DNA of 64,000 nucleotides from Streptomyces rubrogriseus (GTDB lineage Bacteria; Actinomycetota; Actinomycetes; Streptomycetales; Streptomycetaceae): the NCBI RefSeq assembly GCF_027947575.1, contig NZ_CP116256.1, positions 1,302,001-1,366,000 of the forward strand, in the 5' to 3' direction. Numbering within the stretch: the stretch's first letter is position 1; each line of letters starts with the position of its first letter. A program made the translations under genes and the position numbers. Under the pieces are notes generated by a model, which was given only the letters and a program-made list of their open reading frames with translations, was not told the DNA's origin and did no database searches. Shown piece after piece: positions 27,872-35,925 of this stretch.

Positions 27872-27896
27872 CGCGGAGTCACCCGGACAACGGGAA

Positions 27897-27930
27897 GGGG
27901 GCTGCCGGCACGAACGTGCCGGCAGCCCCC
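27897..27930. terminator. Bidirectional terminator between convergent polymer genes
   Basis: Perfect 15-bp stem GGGGGCTGCCGGCAC (27897-27911), loop GAAC, and its complement (27916-27930). It lies 26 bases after the GT4-Stealth stop and 18 bases from the end of the convergent secreted-protein gene, so it serves both strands. Confidence 0.85.
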
Positions 27931-27947
27931 TTGGTGTGCTGTCCGCG

Positions 27948-29678
27948 TCAGTACAGGTTCCGGTAGGTGTCCCAGCCGGTGCCCAGCTTCACCCGGGCCT
28001 TGAACCGCCCGTCGGTGTAGGACGTGTAGCGGTACAGGTCGCCGCGGGAGTTGGCCGCGAGCAGGTCGGCCCGGCCGTCGCCGTCGATGTCGCCGGGCGA
28101 GGCCAGCTTGTTGTACTGCTGCCAGCCGGAGCCCAGGTCCACCTTGCCCGCGAACGGCGAGGTGCTGACCCCGGTACCGCGGTAGAGGTACAGCTGGCCG
28201 GCCGGGGTGCGCGCGACGATGTCGGTACGGCCGTCCCCGGTGAAGTCACCGGCGCCCACGAGCTTGTCGTAGGCGTTCCAGCCGCCGCCGACCTTCAGCG
28301 GCGAGGACAGGGAGGCGCCGTGGCCCTTGCCCCGGAAGAGGTACAGGGTGCCGGAGGTGTCCCGGGCGAGGAGGTCGCCCTTGCCGTCGTCGTTGAGGTC
28401 GCCCGGACCGAGGAACAGGTTGTACTTGCCCCAGCCGGTGGCCAGGCTCTCGTCGGCCGTTGCGGCGTAGTTGTACAGCACGCCGTCGTACAGCTCCAGC
28501 AGGTCCGCGTACCCGTCCTTGTCGAGCGACGACGCGTAGGCCACCCTGGCGCCCGACCAGCCGCCCGTGTCGCTGACCTGCGAGCGGGCGGTGAGCTGGC
28601 CGTCGTTCTTCACGCCGTACCAGTAGAGCGTGCCGCGGGTGTCCATGCCGATCACCGACGACTTGCCGAAGTGCGGGTACACACCGCTGCCGGCGAAGAG
28701 CTCCACCGGCTGGAAGCCCGTGCCGGCCTGCTGCTTGGCCTCGAAGTTGCCGGTGCCGTCGGCCCGGTAGTAGTACAGGTCACCGGAGCGGGTGCGGCCG
28801 AGCAGGTCGCCGAGCCCGTCGCCGTCCCAGTCGTCGGCGGCGATGATCTGGTTGTAGTTGGTCCAGCCCTCGCCCAGGAGGTCGCGGGTGGCGAGCGGGG
28901 CGGTGGCGCTGCCCTTGCCGGCGTAGAAGTAGAGGTAGCCGAGGCGGGTGCGGGCCACGACGTCGCCGATGCCGTCGCCGTTCATGTCGCCCATGCCCAC
29001 CAGCTGGTCGAACATCTCCCAGCCGCCGCCGACCTTCACCCGGCCGCGGAACGGGGAGTTGAGGCTTCCCGTGCCCTCGTACAGGTACAGCTCGCCGCCG
29101 TAGGTCCGCGCGAGCAGGTCGGGCCTGCCGTCACCGGTGACGTCCCCGGGCGTGATGACCTTGTTGTAGATCTGCCAGCCGGTCCCGCTCCAGGTGGTGA
29201 ACCCGGTGTTGTCCGCGCCCCAGCTCTCGAACAGGGACAGGGTGCCCGTCGACGACAGCGTGAGGACCTCCGGCGCCCCGTTTCCGTCGAGGTCGCCGGG
29301 GGTGAGGATGTCCTTCTGCTTCTCCGTGTAGTCGTCGACGTTGATCGAGTACGGGGTGAACTCGCCCGACGTGGTGCGCCAGACCTCCGTGCTGCCGTCC
29401 TGCAGGCTCAGGAGCATGTCGCTGAACCCGTCGCCGTCCACGTCGAAGCGGGGCGCGGGAGCCGCGGCGGCGCGCATCCGCGGGGCCTGCTTCCGCTCGG
29501 GCTGGGCGCGGTCCAGCTTCGGCAGTTCCGACTTGGGCGTCGGCACCTCGATGCCCGGCGAGGGCTTGTCGGCGGCGAGGGCGGGAGTGGTGACCAGCAT
29601 GCCCGCCGCGACCGCGAGGGCGGTGCAGGTGAGCAGCCGGGAACGGCGCGTTCTGAGGCGCGCGCGTGATGTGAACAA
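27948..29678 (-). CDS. Secreted FG-GAP/VCBS repeat protein (beta-propeller)
   Basis: 576 residues. A Sec signal peptide is clear: basic n-region (SRARLRTRRSRLL), hydrophobic core TCTALAVAAGMLVTTPALA, cleavage likely after ALA. The mature part consists of nine or ten repeats of ~50 residues with calcium-binding loops such as DVDGDGFSDMLL, DLDGNGAPEVL, DVTGDGRPDLLA, DMNGDGIGDVVA, DWDGDGLGDLLG and DIDGDGRADLLA, alternating with GxGWxxYxx segments. This should fold as a surface or secreted beta-propeller. It is not an enzyme by any visible motif. The start is TTG 29678 with GTGGGGG just upstream; no ATG lies in frame nearby. It converges on the Stealth operon and lies downstream of the TagF-like genes. 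Confidence 0.82.
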   Translation of the reverse strand: MFTSRARLRTRRSRLLTCTALAVAAGMLVTTPALAADKPSPGIEVPTPKSELPKLDRAQPERKQAPRMRAAAAPAPRFDVDGDGFSDMLLSLQDGSTEVWRTTSGEFTPYSINVDDYTEKQKDILTPGDLDGNGAPEVLTLSSTGTLSLFESWGADNTGFTTWSGTGWQIYNKVITPGDVTGDGRPDLLARTYGGELYLYEGTGSLNSPFRGRVKVGGGWEMFDQLVGMGDMNGDGIGDVVARTRLGYLYFYAGKGSATAPLATRDLLGEGWTNYNQIIAADDWDGDGLGDLLGRTRSGDLYYYRADGTGNFEAKQQAGTGFQPVELFAGSGVYPHFGKSSVIGMDTRGTLYWYGVKNDGQLTARSQVSDTGGWSGARVAYASSLDKDGYADLLELYDGVLYNYAATADESLATGWGKYNLFLGPGDLNDDGKGDLLARDTSGTLYLFRGKGHGASLSSPLKVGGGWNAYDKLVGAGDFTGDGRTDIVARTPAGQLYLYRGTGVSTSPFAGKVDLGSGWQQYNKLASPGDIDGDGRADLLAANSRGDLYRYTSYTDGRFKARVKLGTGWDTYRNLY

Positions 29679-29802
29679 GGGGCCCCCACAAGTGATGTCG
29701 AAGAGTCGGCAGGGTGAAGAAGATGTGATCACTGCCGATGATCGTCGGATTGTATGTGAAACCTGTGACTCTCTGACAGATGTTTTCCGGCACGGGAACG
29801 CC

Positions 29803-29837
29803 GAAGCCGGGCCCGGCGCGATCCCGGACCCGGCTTC
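29803..29837 (-). terminator. Terminator of the TagF-like operon
   Basis: GAAGCCGGGCCCGG and CCGGACCCGGCTTC flank a short loop, about 14 pairs with one mismatch. It begins 12 bases past the stop of the gene at 29849. The rest of the 170-bp gap is the upstream region of the secreted propeller gene, A/T-richer than its surroundings, and probably holds that gene's promoter. Confidence 0.65.
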
Positions 29838-29848
29838 GACGTGACGGT

Positions 29849-32800
29849 TCAGACCTCCCGCGCCTGCTCCAGCATCAGGTCCACGACGCGCGCCGCGGCC
29901 CGGCCGTCGTCGAGGTCGCAGAACAGCTCCTGGAAGCGCCGGTAGCGGTCCGCGTACTCGGCCGACACCTTGTCCAGGTCGCCCAGCGCGCTCACCAGCT
30001 CCTCCGAGGTACGGATCAGCGGACCCGGCGCGTCGTTCTCGAAGTCGAAGTAGAAGCCCCGCAGCTTGTCCCGGTAGTGCTCCAGGTCGTAGGTGAAGAA
30101 CAGCATGGGCCGCTTCAGGTGCGCGTAGTCGAACATCACCGAGGAGTAGTCCGTCACCAGCACGTCGGCGGCGAGATACAGGTCCGCGATGTCCGGGTAC
30201 TCCGAGACGTCGTGCACGAAACCGTTGCCCGCGCCGGGAATGCTGTCCACGACGTTGGAGTGCCGGCGGATCAGCAGCACGTGGTCGTCGCCCAGCCGCG
30301 CGCGGGCGTCCTCGACGTCGATGCGCAGATCGAACTTGAACTGCCCCCGCCGGTGCGAGAGGTCGTCCCGCCAGGTCGGCGCGTAGAGGATCACCCGCTT
30401 GTCGGCGGGCACGCCGAGCCGCTCCTTGATCTCCCGGGCACGCTCGGCGAGGTCCGGCGCGTAGAGGTAGTCGTTGCGCGGATAGCCGGTCTCGATGATC
30501 TTTCCGTCGAAGCCCATGGCGCGCTTGAGGATCGGCGTGCTGAAGCGGTTGGAGGAGACCAGCATCGTCCAGTTGCGGGCCTCCTGGATCAGCCGCTCGT
30601 GGTACTGGGGGTCGAACTTCGGCGCCTCGATGTCCAGGCCGATCTTCTTCAGCATGGTGCCGTGCCACGTCTGCACGATCACCTGTCCCGGACGGCGCTC
30701 CATCCAGTGCGGCAGGTGCGCGTTGGTGACGATGTAGCGGCAGCGGGCCAGCGCCTCGTACCACTCGGTGCTCCAGAACCGCACCTTGCGCGCGGTGTCG
30801 GGCAGGTCCACCTGACCGTCCCGGACCAGCCACAGGTACTCCAGGTCGGCCCCCCGGCGCAGCAGCTCCTCGTGCATCGCGCGCGGCGAGTCCGAGTACT
30901 GCTTGCCGTTGTAGCTGATGAACAGCACCGCGTCCCGCAGCGGCTGGGTCCGCCCCGCTTCGTACACGTCCTTGCGCAGCCGCTCCTGACGGTAGGCGCC
31001 GCGCTCCAGGACGGACAGGTCGGACGGGCAGTGCAGCTGAGGGAAGTTGTACCAACGGGACTCGAACTCGTACTCCCGGTCCTTCGCGGCGCCGAGCACC
31101 GGGAAGCCGTCCACGGCGAGCCGGTCGACGAGGAACGGGATGTCGTGGCCGTCGGGGGTGCGCAGGAAGAAGTTCCAGCGCCCGCTCTTGAGCGGCAGCG
31201 TTCCGTCGGGACCGGACATGGACGCCGGGGTGAACTCGGCGCCGAACGAACCGTCCGGTGAGGTCCGCAGGGCCACGGTCTTCTCGTCGAACCGGTCCCG
31301 GGCCTTCACCACGAAGTCCGCCCCGTCGATGTCGGCGGCGGTCACGCCCTCGACGACATAGCGGTCACCGGCCCAGCGCACCGACGTGATCTTCGCCTGG
31401 ATGGGGCGGCCGGAGAACTTCAGATAGCCGTTGTGGCCCGAGACCAGGGCTATCTCGTTGCGGTCGGCGTTCTCCGCGAGGGACGCCGGCAGCCGCATCT
31501 CCCCGTCCGCGAGCCCCTCACGGACCACGGTGGAGAAACGGCGCTCGCCCCCGTCGGGAGCCACCGCCACCAGCTGAGTGCTCCAGTTGCGCCGGGAGGC
31601 CGCCGCGGGGTCGGCACCGCCGGCCGCGTTCTCCTCCTTCACGACGTCCTGGTGCTCCGGCAGCAGGGCGACGTCCCGCATCGGCACCCGCACGGTGAAC
31701 GGGGTGTGCCCGCCGTCGGCCGCGCTCAGCGTGACCGGGTAGTGCAGCCGCTCGCCGCTCTTCTTGTTGGTGACGCGCAGCGAGACACTCTCTCCCGCGC
31801 GCAGCGGCACGCGGATCTCACCGTCGATCTCGATGTCCGAGCCGACCGCCCGGTGGCCCGTGATCAGCGCGCGTACCCGCTCGACGGTCAGCCGCAGCGC
31901 CCCGTTGACCGGCGTCGGCAGCAGCCGGAAGTCGTCGTCCAGCCACTGGTAGGGCGGGTGGTTGGCCCGCGTCGGGCCCTTCACCTGGACCGCGCGCTTG
32001 CGCAGCAGACCCGCGGTGGCGATGCCGATGCCCACCCGCCAGGTCCCCTCCTCCCACTGGGAGCCCCTGCGCAGCTTGAGCGGGTCGAGGTCCGCCGCCC
32101 AGCCCGACCAGTCGTAGTTGTTGTGCTTGCGGCCGGACAGCGACGTGGCCTCGGGCACGTGGGTGTTGCGCAGCGGCACCACCGTGGCCCGCCGGGAGCC
32201 GTCCTTCTTCAGCACCAGGACCTTGGCGGCGCTGCGCCTGCCCGACTGGTCGATCTGGTCGACCCACGCGTGCCCGGACAGCCGCAGTCTGCCGCCGTCC
32301 CAGCGGATGTCCTGCAGCGGGGCGTGGAGCCTCAGGTCGGGGTCGATCCGGCGCGCCTTCTTCGGCAGTCCGGCGGCGGCCGCCTCGACCGTGGGGTAAC
32401 TGACGTACTTGCGGACCAGCCCGCTGATCTTCACGGCGTCACCGCGCCGTTCCGCCTTGATCAGGTCCACGAGGTCGTCCAGCGCGTGCTTGCGCACCAG
32501 CAGCCACTTGATACGGGCGGTGGCCGGCAGCTCCATGACCACCCGCGGATCGACCTGGTCCAGGTACTTGTTGATCACCCGCAGGAACTCGGCACGGAAC
32601 TCCTCGTCACCGTCCGGCAGGACGTTCAGGAAGATCCGCAGGTCACCGGTGAGGGCGGTCTGGTCGTACGCGTGCTTCAGCTCGGCGCCCGACTCGCCGG
32701 GCCGGGAGGCGAAGAACCGGCTGACGGACTCCACCGCCGCCGCACGGTCCCGCACCGCCTTCGGCTCCGTCCGGCGCTGGGTGATGGAGGGGGCGGCCTC

Positions 32801-33442
32801 GCCCTCGCGCAGCCGCCAGTAGTACGTCGGCTCGCTGATGATGTCCACGGCCTCGGCGAGGAACTGCGCCGGGAGGATCACCGGGACGTCCTCGTACAGC
32901 ACGCCCTCGGGGAAGGAGAGGCCGTGCTTCTCCCAGAACGAGCGGCGGAACACCTTGTTGCAGGCTATTCGGTCGGTCAGCAGCTTCTTGTTCCGCGATA
33001 TGTGCGTCCGCCTGACCGCACCGCCGGCGAGGATGCGGTGCATGGGGGACTGCCAGATCTTGGTGCTGTTGATGTGCTGGACGTTGCCCGTGACGAAGTC
33101 CGAGCCGCTCTCGTCGAGAGACTCCACCATCAGCCGGTAGGCGTCCGGCGGGATCATGTCGTCGCTGTCCACGAAGGCGACGTACTCCGACTCGGGGGCC
33201 AGCCGTGTCATCCCGGTGTTCCGCGCCGCGCCCAGACCGGCGTTCTCCTTGCGGATCAGCTTGAAGCGCGGATCGCGGGCCTCGTAGCCGGCGGCTATCG
33301 AGGCCGAGTCGTCCGGCGAACCGTCGTCCACCATCAGCACCTCGAGGTCGCCGAAGGTCTGCGCGGCCAGGGAGTCGAGGCAGGCGGGGAGATAGCGCTC
33401 CACGTTGTAGATCGGGACGATGACACTGAGCCGAGGGGCCAT
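29849..33442 (-). CDS. Bifunctional GT2 glycosyltransferase / TagF-like CDP-polyol phosphotransferase
   Basis: 1197 residues. N-terminal GT2 domain (1-~220): LSVIVPIYNVERYLPACLDSL, LMVDDGSPDDS, and the metal site YVAFVDSDD. The middle (~230-830) is helical then beta-rich, with Ig-like segments and no known motifs. The C-terminal ~360 residues match the teichoic acid glycerophosphotransferase family: FISYNGKQYSDSPRAMHEEL, VQTWHGTMLKKIG, GYPRNDYLY, ILYAPTWRDD, VLVTDYSSVMFDYAHL. Such enzymes polymerise or prime polyol-phosphate chains at the cytoplasmic membrane face. The substrate is not readable from sequence. ATG start, GGAAGG upstream at a long spacing. It follows the related gene (33466-35697) by 23 bases, one operon. 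Confidence 0.85.
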   Translation of the reverse strand: MAPRLSVIVPIYNVERYLPACLDSLAAQTFGDLEVLMVDDGSPDDSASIAAGYEARDPRFKLIRKENAGLGAARNTGMTRLAPESEYVAFVDSDDMIPPDAYRLMVESLDESGSDFVTGNVQHINSTKIWQSPMHRILAGGAVRRTHISRNKKLLTDRIACNKVFRRSFWEKHGLSFPEGVLYEDVPVILPAQFLAEAVDIISEPTYYWRLREGEAAPSITQRRTEPKAVRDRAAAVESVSRFFASRPGESGAELKHAYDQTALTGDLRIFLNVLPDGDEEFRAEFLRVINKYLDQVDPRVVMELPATARIKWLLVRKHALDDLVDLIKAERRGDAVKISGLVRKYVSYPTVEAAAAGLPKKARRIDPDLRLHAPLQDIRWDGGRLRLSGHAWVDQIDQSGRRSAAKVLVLKKDGSRRATVVPLRNTHVPEATSLSGRKHNNYDWSGWAADLDPLKLRRGSQWEEGTWRVGIGIATAGLLRKRAVQVKGPTRANHPPYQWLDDDFRLLPTPVNGALRLTVERVRALITGHRAVGSDIEIDGEIRVPLRAGESVSLRVTNKKSGERLHYPVTLSAADGGHTPFTVRVPMRDVALLPEHQDVVKEENAAGGADPAAASRRNWSTQLVAVAPDGGERRFSTVVREGLADGEMRLPASLAENADRNEIALVSGHNGYLKFSGRPIQAKITSVRWAGDRYVVEGVTAADIDGADFVVKARDRFDEKTVALRTSPDGSFGAEFTPASMSGPDGTLPLKSGRWNFFLRTPDGHDIPFLVDRLAVDGFPVLGAAKDREYEFESRWYNFPQLHCPSDLSVLERGAYRQERLRKDVYEAGRTQPLRDAVLFISYNGKQYSDSPRAMHEELLRRGADLEYLWLVRDGQVDLPDTARKVRFWSTEWYEALARCRYIVTNAHLPHWMERRPGQVIVQTWHGTMLKKIGLDIEAPKFDPQYHERLIQEARNWTMLVSSNRFSTPILKRAMGFDGKIIETGYPRNDYLYAPDLAERAREIKERLGVPADKRVILYAPTWRDDLSHRRGQFKFDLRIDVEDARARLGDDHVLLIRRHSNVVDSIPGAGNGFVHDVSEYPDIADLYLAADVLVTDYSSVMFDYAHLKRPMLFFTYDLEHYRDKLRGFYFDFENDAPGPLIRTSEELVSALGDLDKVSAEYADRYRRFQELFCDLDDGRAAARVVDLMLEQAREV

Positions 33443-33465
33443 GCTGGGTGCGATTCCTTCCGAGG

Positions 33466-35697
33466 TCAGGCCCGCTCGACCGGTTCGAGCGCCTGGGCAG
33501 GGGTCGGGGCGTGGGAACGGTCGTCGAACGGGACGACGGGCAGCAGGCTCTCCTCGCCCAGGAAGACACGTCGTACGACCCGTTCGGCCGCGTGCCCGTC
33601 GTCGAACTCGCAGAAGCGCCTGCGGAAGCCGTCCCGGCGCTTGGTCGTCTCCGGGGTGTCGTAGGTGCCGGAGGTGAGCAGCCCCAGCAGCTCCGTCTGG
33701 GTGGTGGCCACCGCGCCGGGCGGCTCCTGGAGCAGGTCGAAGTAGGTGCCGCGCACCACGGAGTAGACGTCCCAGTCGGGGACGTAGCTGACGATCGGAC
33801 GGTCCAGTACCGCGTAGTCGAACATCGCCGAGGAGTAGTCCGTGATCAGCGCGTCGGCCGCGAGGTACAGGTCCTCCACCCGGGAGTGCCCGGACACGTC
33901 CAGGATGCGGCCGGTGCGGCGCAGCGCGGCGGTGTGCGGGGAGTCGCCGTAGAAGTAGTGGCCGCGCACCAGCAGCGTCACGTCCGGACCGAGTTCGCGG
34001 GCGAACCTGGCCGGGTCCAGGGCGGAGGTGAAGCCCGGCTGGTACTCGCGGTGGGTCGGCATGTACAGGAAGGCCTTGGTGCCGTCGGCCAGCCCGAGCG
34101 CGGCGCGGGCCGCGCGCACGTCCTCGGCGGTGGCGTTGACGAGGACGTCGTTGCGCGGGTAGCCGGTCTCCAGCGTGGCGTACGAGCAGGGGTAGACCCG
34201 CTCCCAGATGACGGTCGAGAACCGGTTGGCGCTGATGCTGTAGTCCCAGCGGTCGCACCGCTCCAGGAGCTTCTCGAAGTCCATGTCGGTGGAGGCCGGG
34301 TACTTCTGCTGGTCCAGGCCCATGGTCTTCAGCGGGGTGCCGTGATGGGTCTGGACGTGGATCTGGCCCTCGCGCTTGACCACGGAGTCCGCGAAGTTCA
34401 CGTTGTTCACGAGGTACTTGGCGCGGGCCACGGCCGTCCAGTACTCGCGTGAGCCCACCCGGACGACCCGCACCCCCTTGGGCACCCGGTCCGCGTGGTC
34501 CGCGTGGACCGCCCAGACGCGGCGCATGCCCGGGGCCAGCCGGGCCAGTTCGGCGTCGATGGCGGCCGGGTTGCAGGAGACGCCGCGGCTCCAGTAGGCG
34601 GAGAACAGCGCCAGGTTGTCGTCGAGCGGCAGCCTGAGCTGCGACTGGTAGAAGGCGCCCATCGCGCCGCGCTTGGACCGGTTGAGCGCGCTGCGGATGC
34701 CCTTCTTGACCCTTCGGCGCGCCTTCACCGCCGCGAGCGCGCTCATCAGCGTGGTGTAGGCGTCGCGCTCCAGCATCGTGTACTTGTGGCCGCGGCCGCC
34801 GCCCGGCCGGGTGAAGCCCTTCGGCACGCGGGCGCGGTAGTCGGCGGAGGCGCGGTGGAAGAACTCGGCCCGCGCGTCCCGCGGCAGCCGGCCCGGACTC
34901 TCCAGGACGGTCAGGTAGTGGTCGACCATCTTGCGGAACAACGGGCCGCGCCACTCGGCGAGTTCCTCGTGCGCGTCGACGTAGTCGAAGACCCGCCGGT
35001 ACTGGTCGAAGATGTCGAAGTGCTTGCGGCTGACCGTCTTGAGGATGTTGCCGCCCTCACGCCGCTGCCGGTAGTACACGCAGACCCGGTCCAGCAGGGC
35101 GATCCGTTCGGCGGTGATCAGGGAGCCGAACGTCCAGGGCGCGTCCTCGTAGTAGCCGGGCGGGAAGGTGAGCCCGGTGCGGGCGACGAAGTCGCGCCGG
35201 TACGCCTTGTTCCAGACGATCTGGAGCAGGTCGAGCAGCTGCGGACGGTCGGCGAGGGAGAAGACGTCCGGGCCGGTGTTGCGGAGCAGGTCCGCCCGCT
35301 GATTGCGGCTGACTCTGCCGTTCCAGTAGGTGCGGGCGTAGTCGTAGACGAGGATCTCGGGGTCGTCGGTGGCGTCGAGGCGGTCCGCTATCGCGGTGAG
35401 CGCACCCTCCGTCAGGGTGTCGTCACTGTCCAGGAACAGGACGTAGTCGCCCTGCGCCCGTTCCATCCCGGCGTTGCGCGCGCGTCCCAGCCCCACGTTC
35501 TCGGTGAGGTGCATCACGTGGATGCGCGCGTCGTGCCTCGCGTACTCGTCGAGGATGGCCCCCGAACCGTCCGGCGAGCAGTCGTTCACTGCGATGAGCT
35601 CGAAGTCCACGTAGTCCTGGCCGAGCACCGAATCGAGGCATTCGGGCAGGTAGCCCTGCACCTTGTGCACCGGGACGATGAGGGAGAACCTGGGCAT
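33466..35697 (-). CDS. Bifunctional GT2 glycosyltransferase / TagF-like CDP-polyol phosphotransferase (shorter paralogue)
   Basis: 743 residues. GT2 domain at residues 1-~230 (FSLIVPVHKVQGYLPECLDSVLGQ, IAVNDCSPDGS, YVLFLDSDD). A short link leads to the TagF-like domain (~375-720): IHVQTHHGTPLKTMG, GYPRNDVLV, FLYMPTHREYQ, LLVRGHYFYGD, ALITDYSSAMFDYAVL. It lacks the large Ig-like middle part of its downstream neighbour. The ATG 35697 is chosen because the conserved GT2 strand starts there; the frame is open further upstream (to 35775), and CAGGTTGCAAGG precedes the ATG. It is first in the minus-strand pair, with paired operator-like palindromes ~95-130 bases upstream. Confidence 0.85.
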   Translation of the reverse strand: MPRFSLIVPVHKVQGYLPECLDSVLGQDYVDFELIAVNDCSPDGSGAILDEYARHDARIHVMHLTENVGLGRARNAGMERAQGDYVLFLDSDDTLTEGALTAIADRLDATDDPEILVYDYARTYWNGRVSRNQRADLLRNTGPDVFSLADRPQLLDLLQIVWNKAYRRDFVARTGLTFPPGYYEDAPWTFGSLITAERIALLDRVCVYYRQRREGGNILKTVSRKHFDIFDQYRRVFDYVDAHEELAEWRGPLFRKMVDHYLTVLESPGRLPRDARAEFFHRASADYRARVPKGFTRPGGGRGHKYTMLERDAYTTLMSALAAVKARRRVKKGIRSALNRSKRGAMGAFYQSQLRLPLDDNLALFSAYWSRGVSCNPAAIDAELARLAPGMRRVWAVHADHADRVPKGVRVVRVGSREYWTAVARAKYLVNNVNFADSVVKREGQIHVQTHHGTPLKTMGLDQQKYPASTDMDFEKLLERCDRWDYSISANRFSTVIWERVYPCSYATLETGYPRNDVLVNATAEDVRAARAALGLADGTKAFLYMPTHREYQPGFTSALDPARFARELGPDVTLLVRGHYFYGDSPHTAALRRTGRILDVSGHSRVEDLYLAADALITDYSSAMFDYAVLDRPIVSYVPDWDVYSVVRGTYFDLLQEPPGAVATTQTELLGLLTSGTYDTPETTKRRDGFRRRFCEFDDGHAAERVVRRVFLGEESLLPVVPFDDRSHAPTPAQALEPVERA

Positions 35698-35791
35698 CCT
35701 TGCAACCTGTTCGAAGGGGGAGCTGTCCGTGCGTTGCCGCGTACGGTAGTGGGAAAGCCTGTGATGTGCGGCCAAGGGTAACGGTCCTGTT

Positions 35792-35827
35792 GTCGGGTAT
35801 GCCCGACCCCGTGCCGGATATGTCCGG
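35792..35827. promoter_or_regulatory. Paired operator-like palindromes upstream of the TagF-like operon
   Basis: Two inverted repeats with the same centre: GTCGGGTATGCCCGAC (35792-35807) and CCGGATATGTCCGG (35814-35827). Both fit CGGRTATGYCCG, and their centres are exactly 21 bp (two helical turns) apart. They lie in the 228-bp gap between the membrane TagF-like gene and the minus-strand operon starting at 35697. No gene is seen in this gap. Confidence 0.55.
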
Positions 35828-35925
35828 TCCTGCCCCGGGGGTTCTTATGAGTATCCACACATGCGCCCAGAACGCCCACAGGGCGGTGACAACTTCTTCG
35901 CATGCCCGGCCGGGGGAGTGACCGA

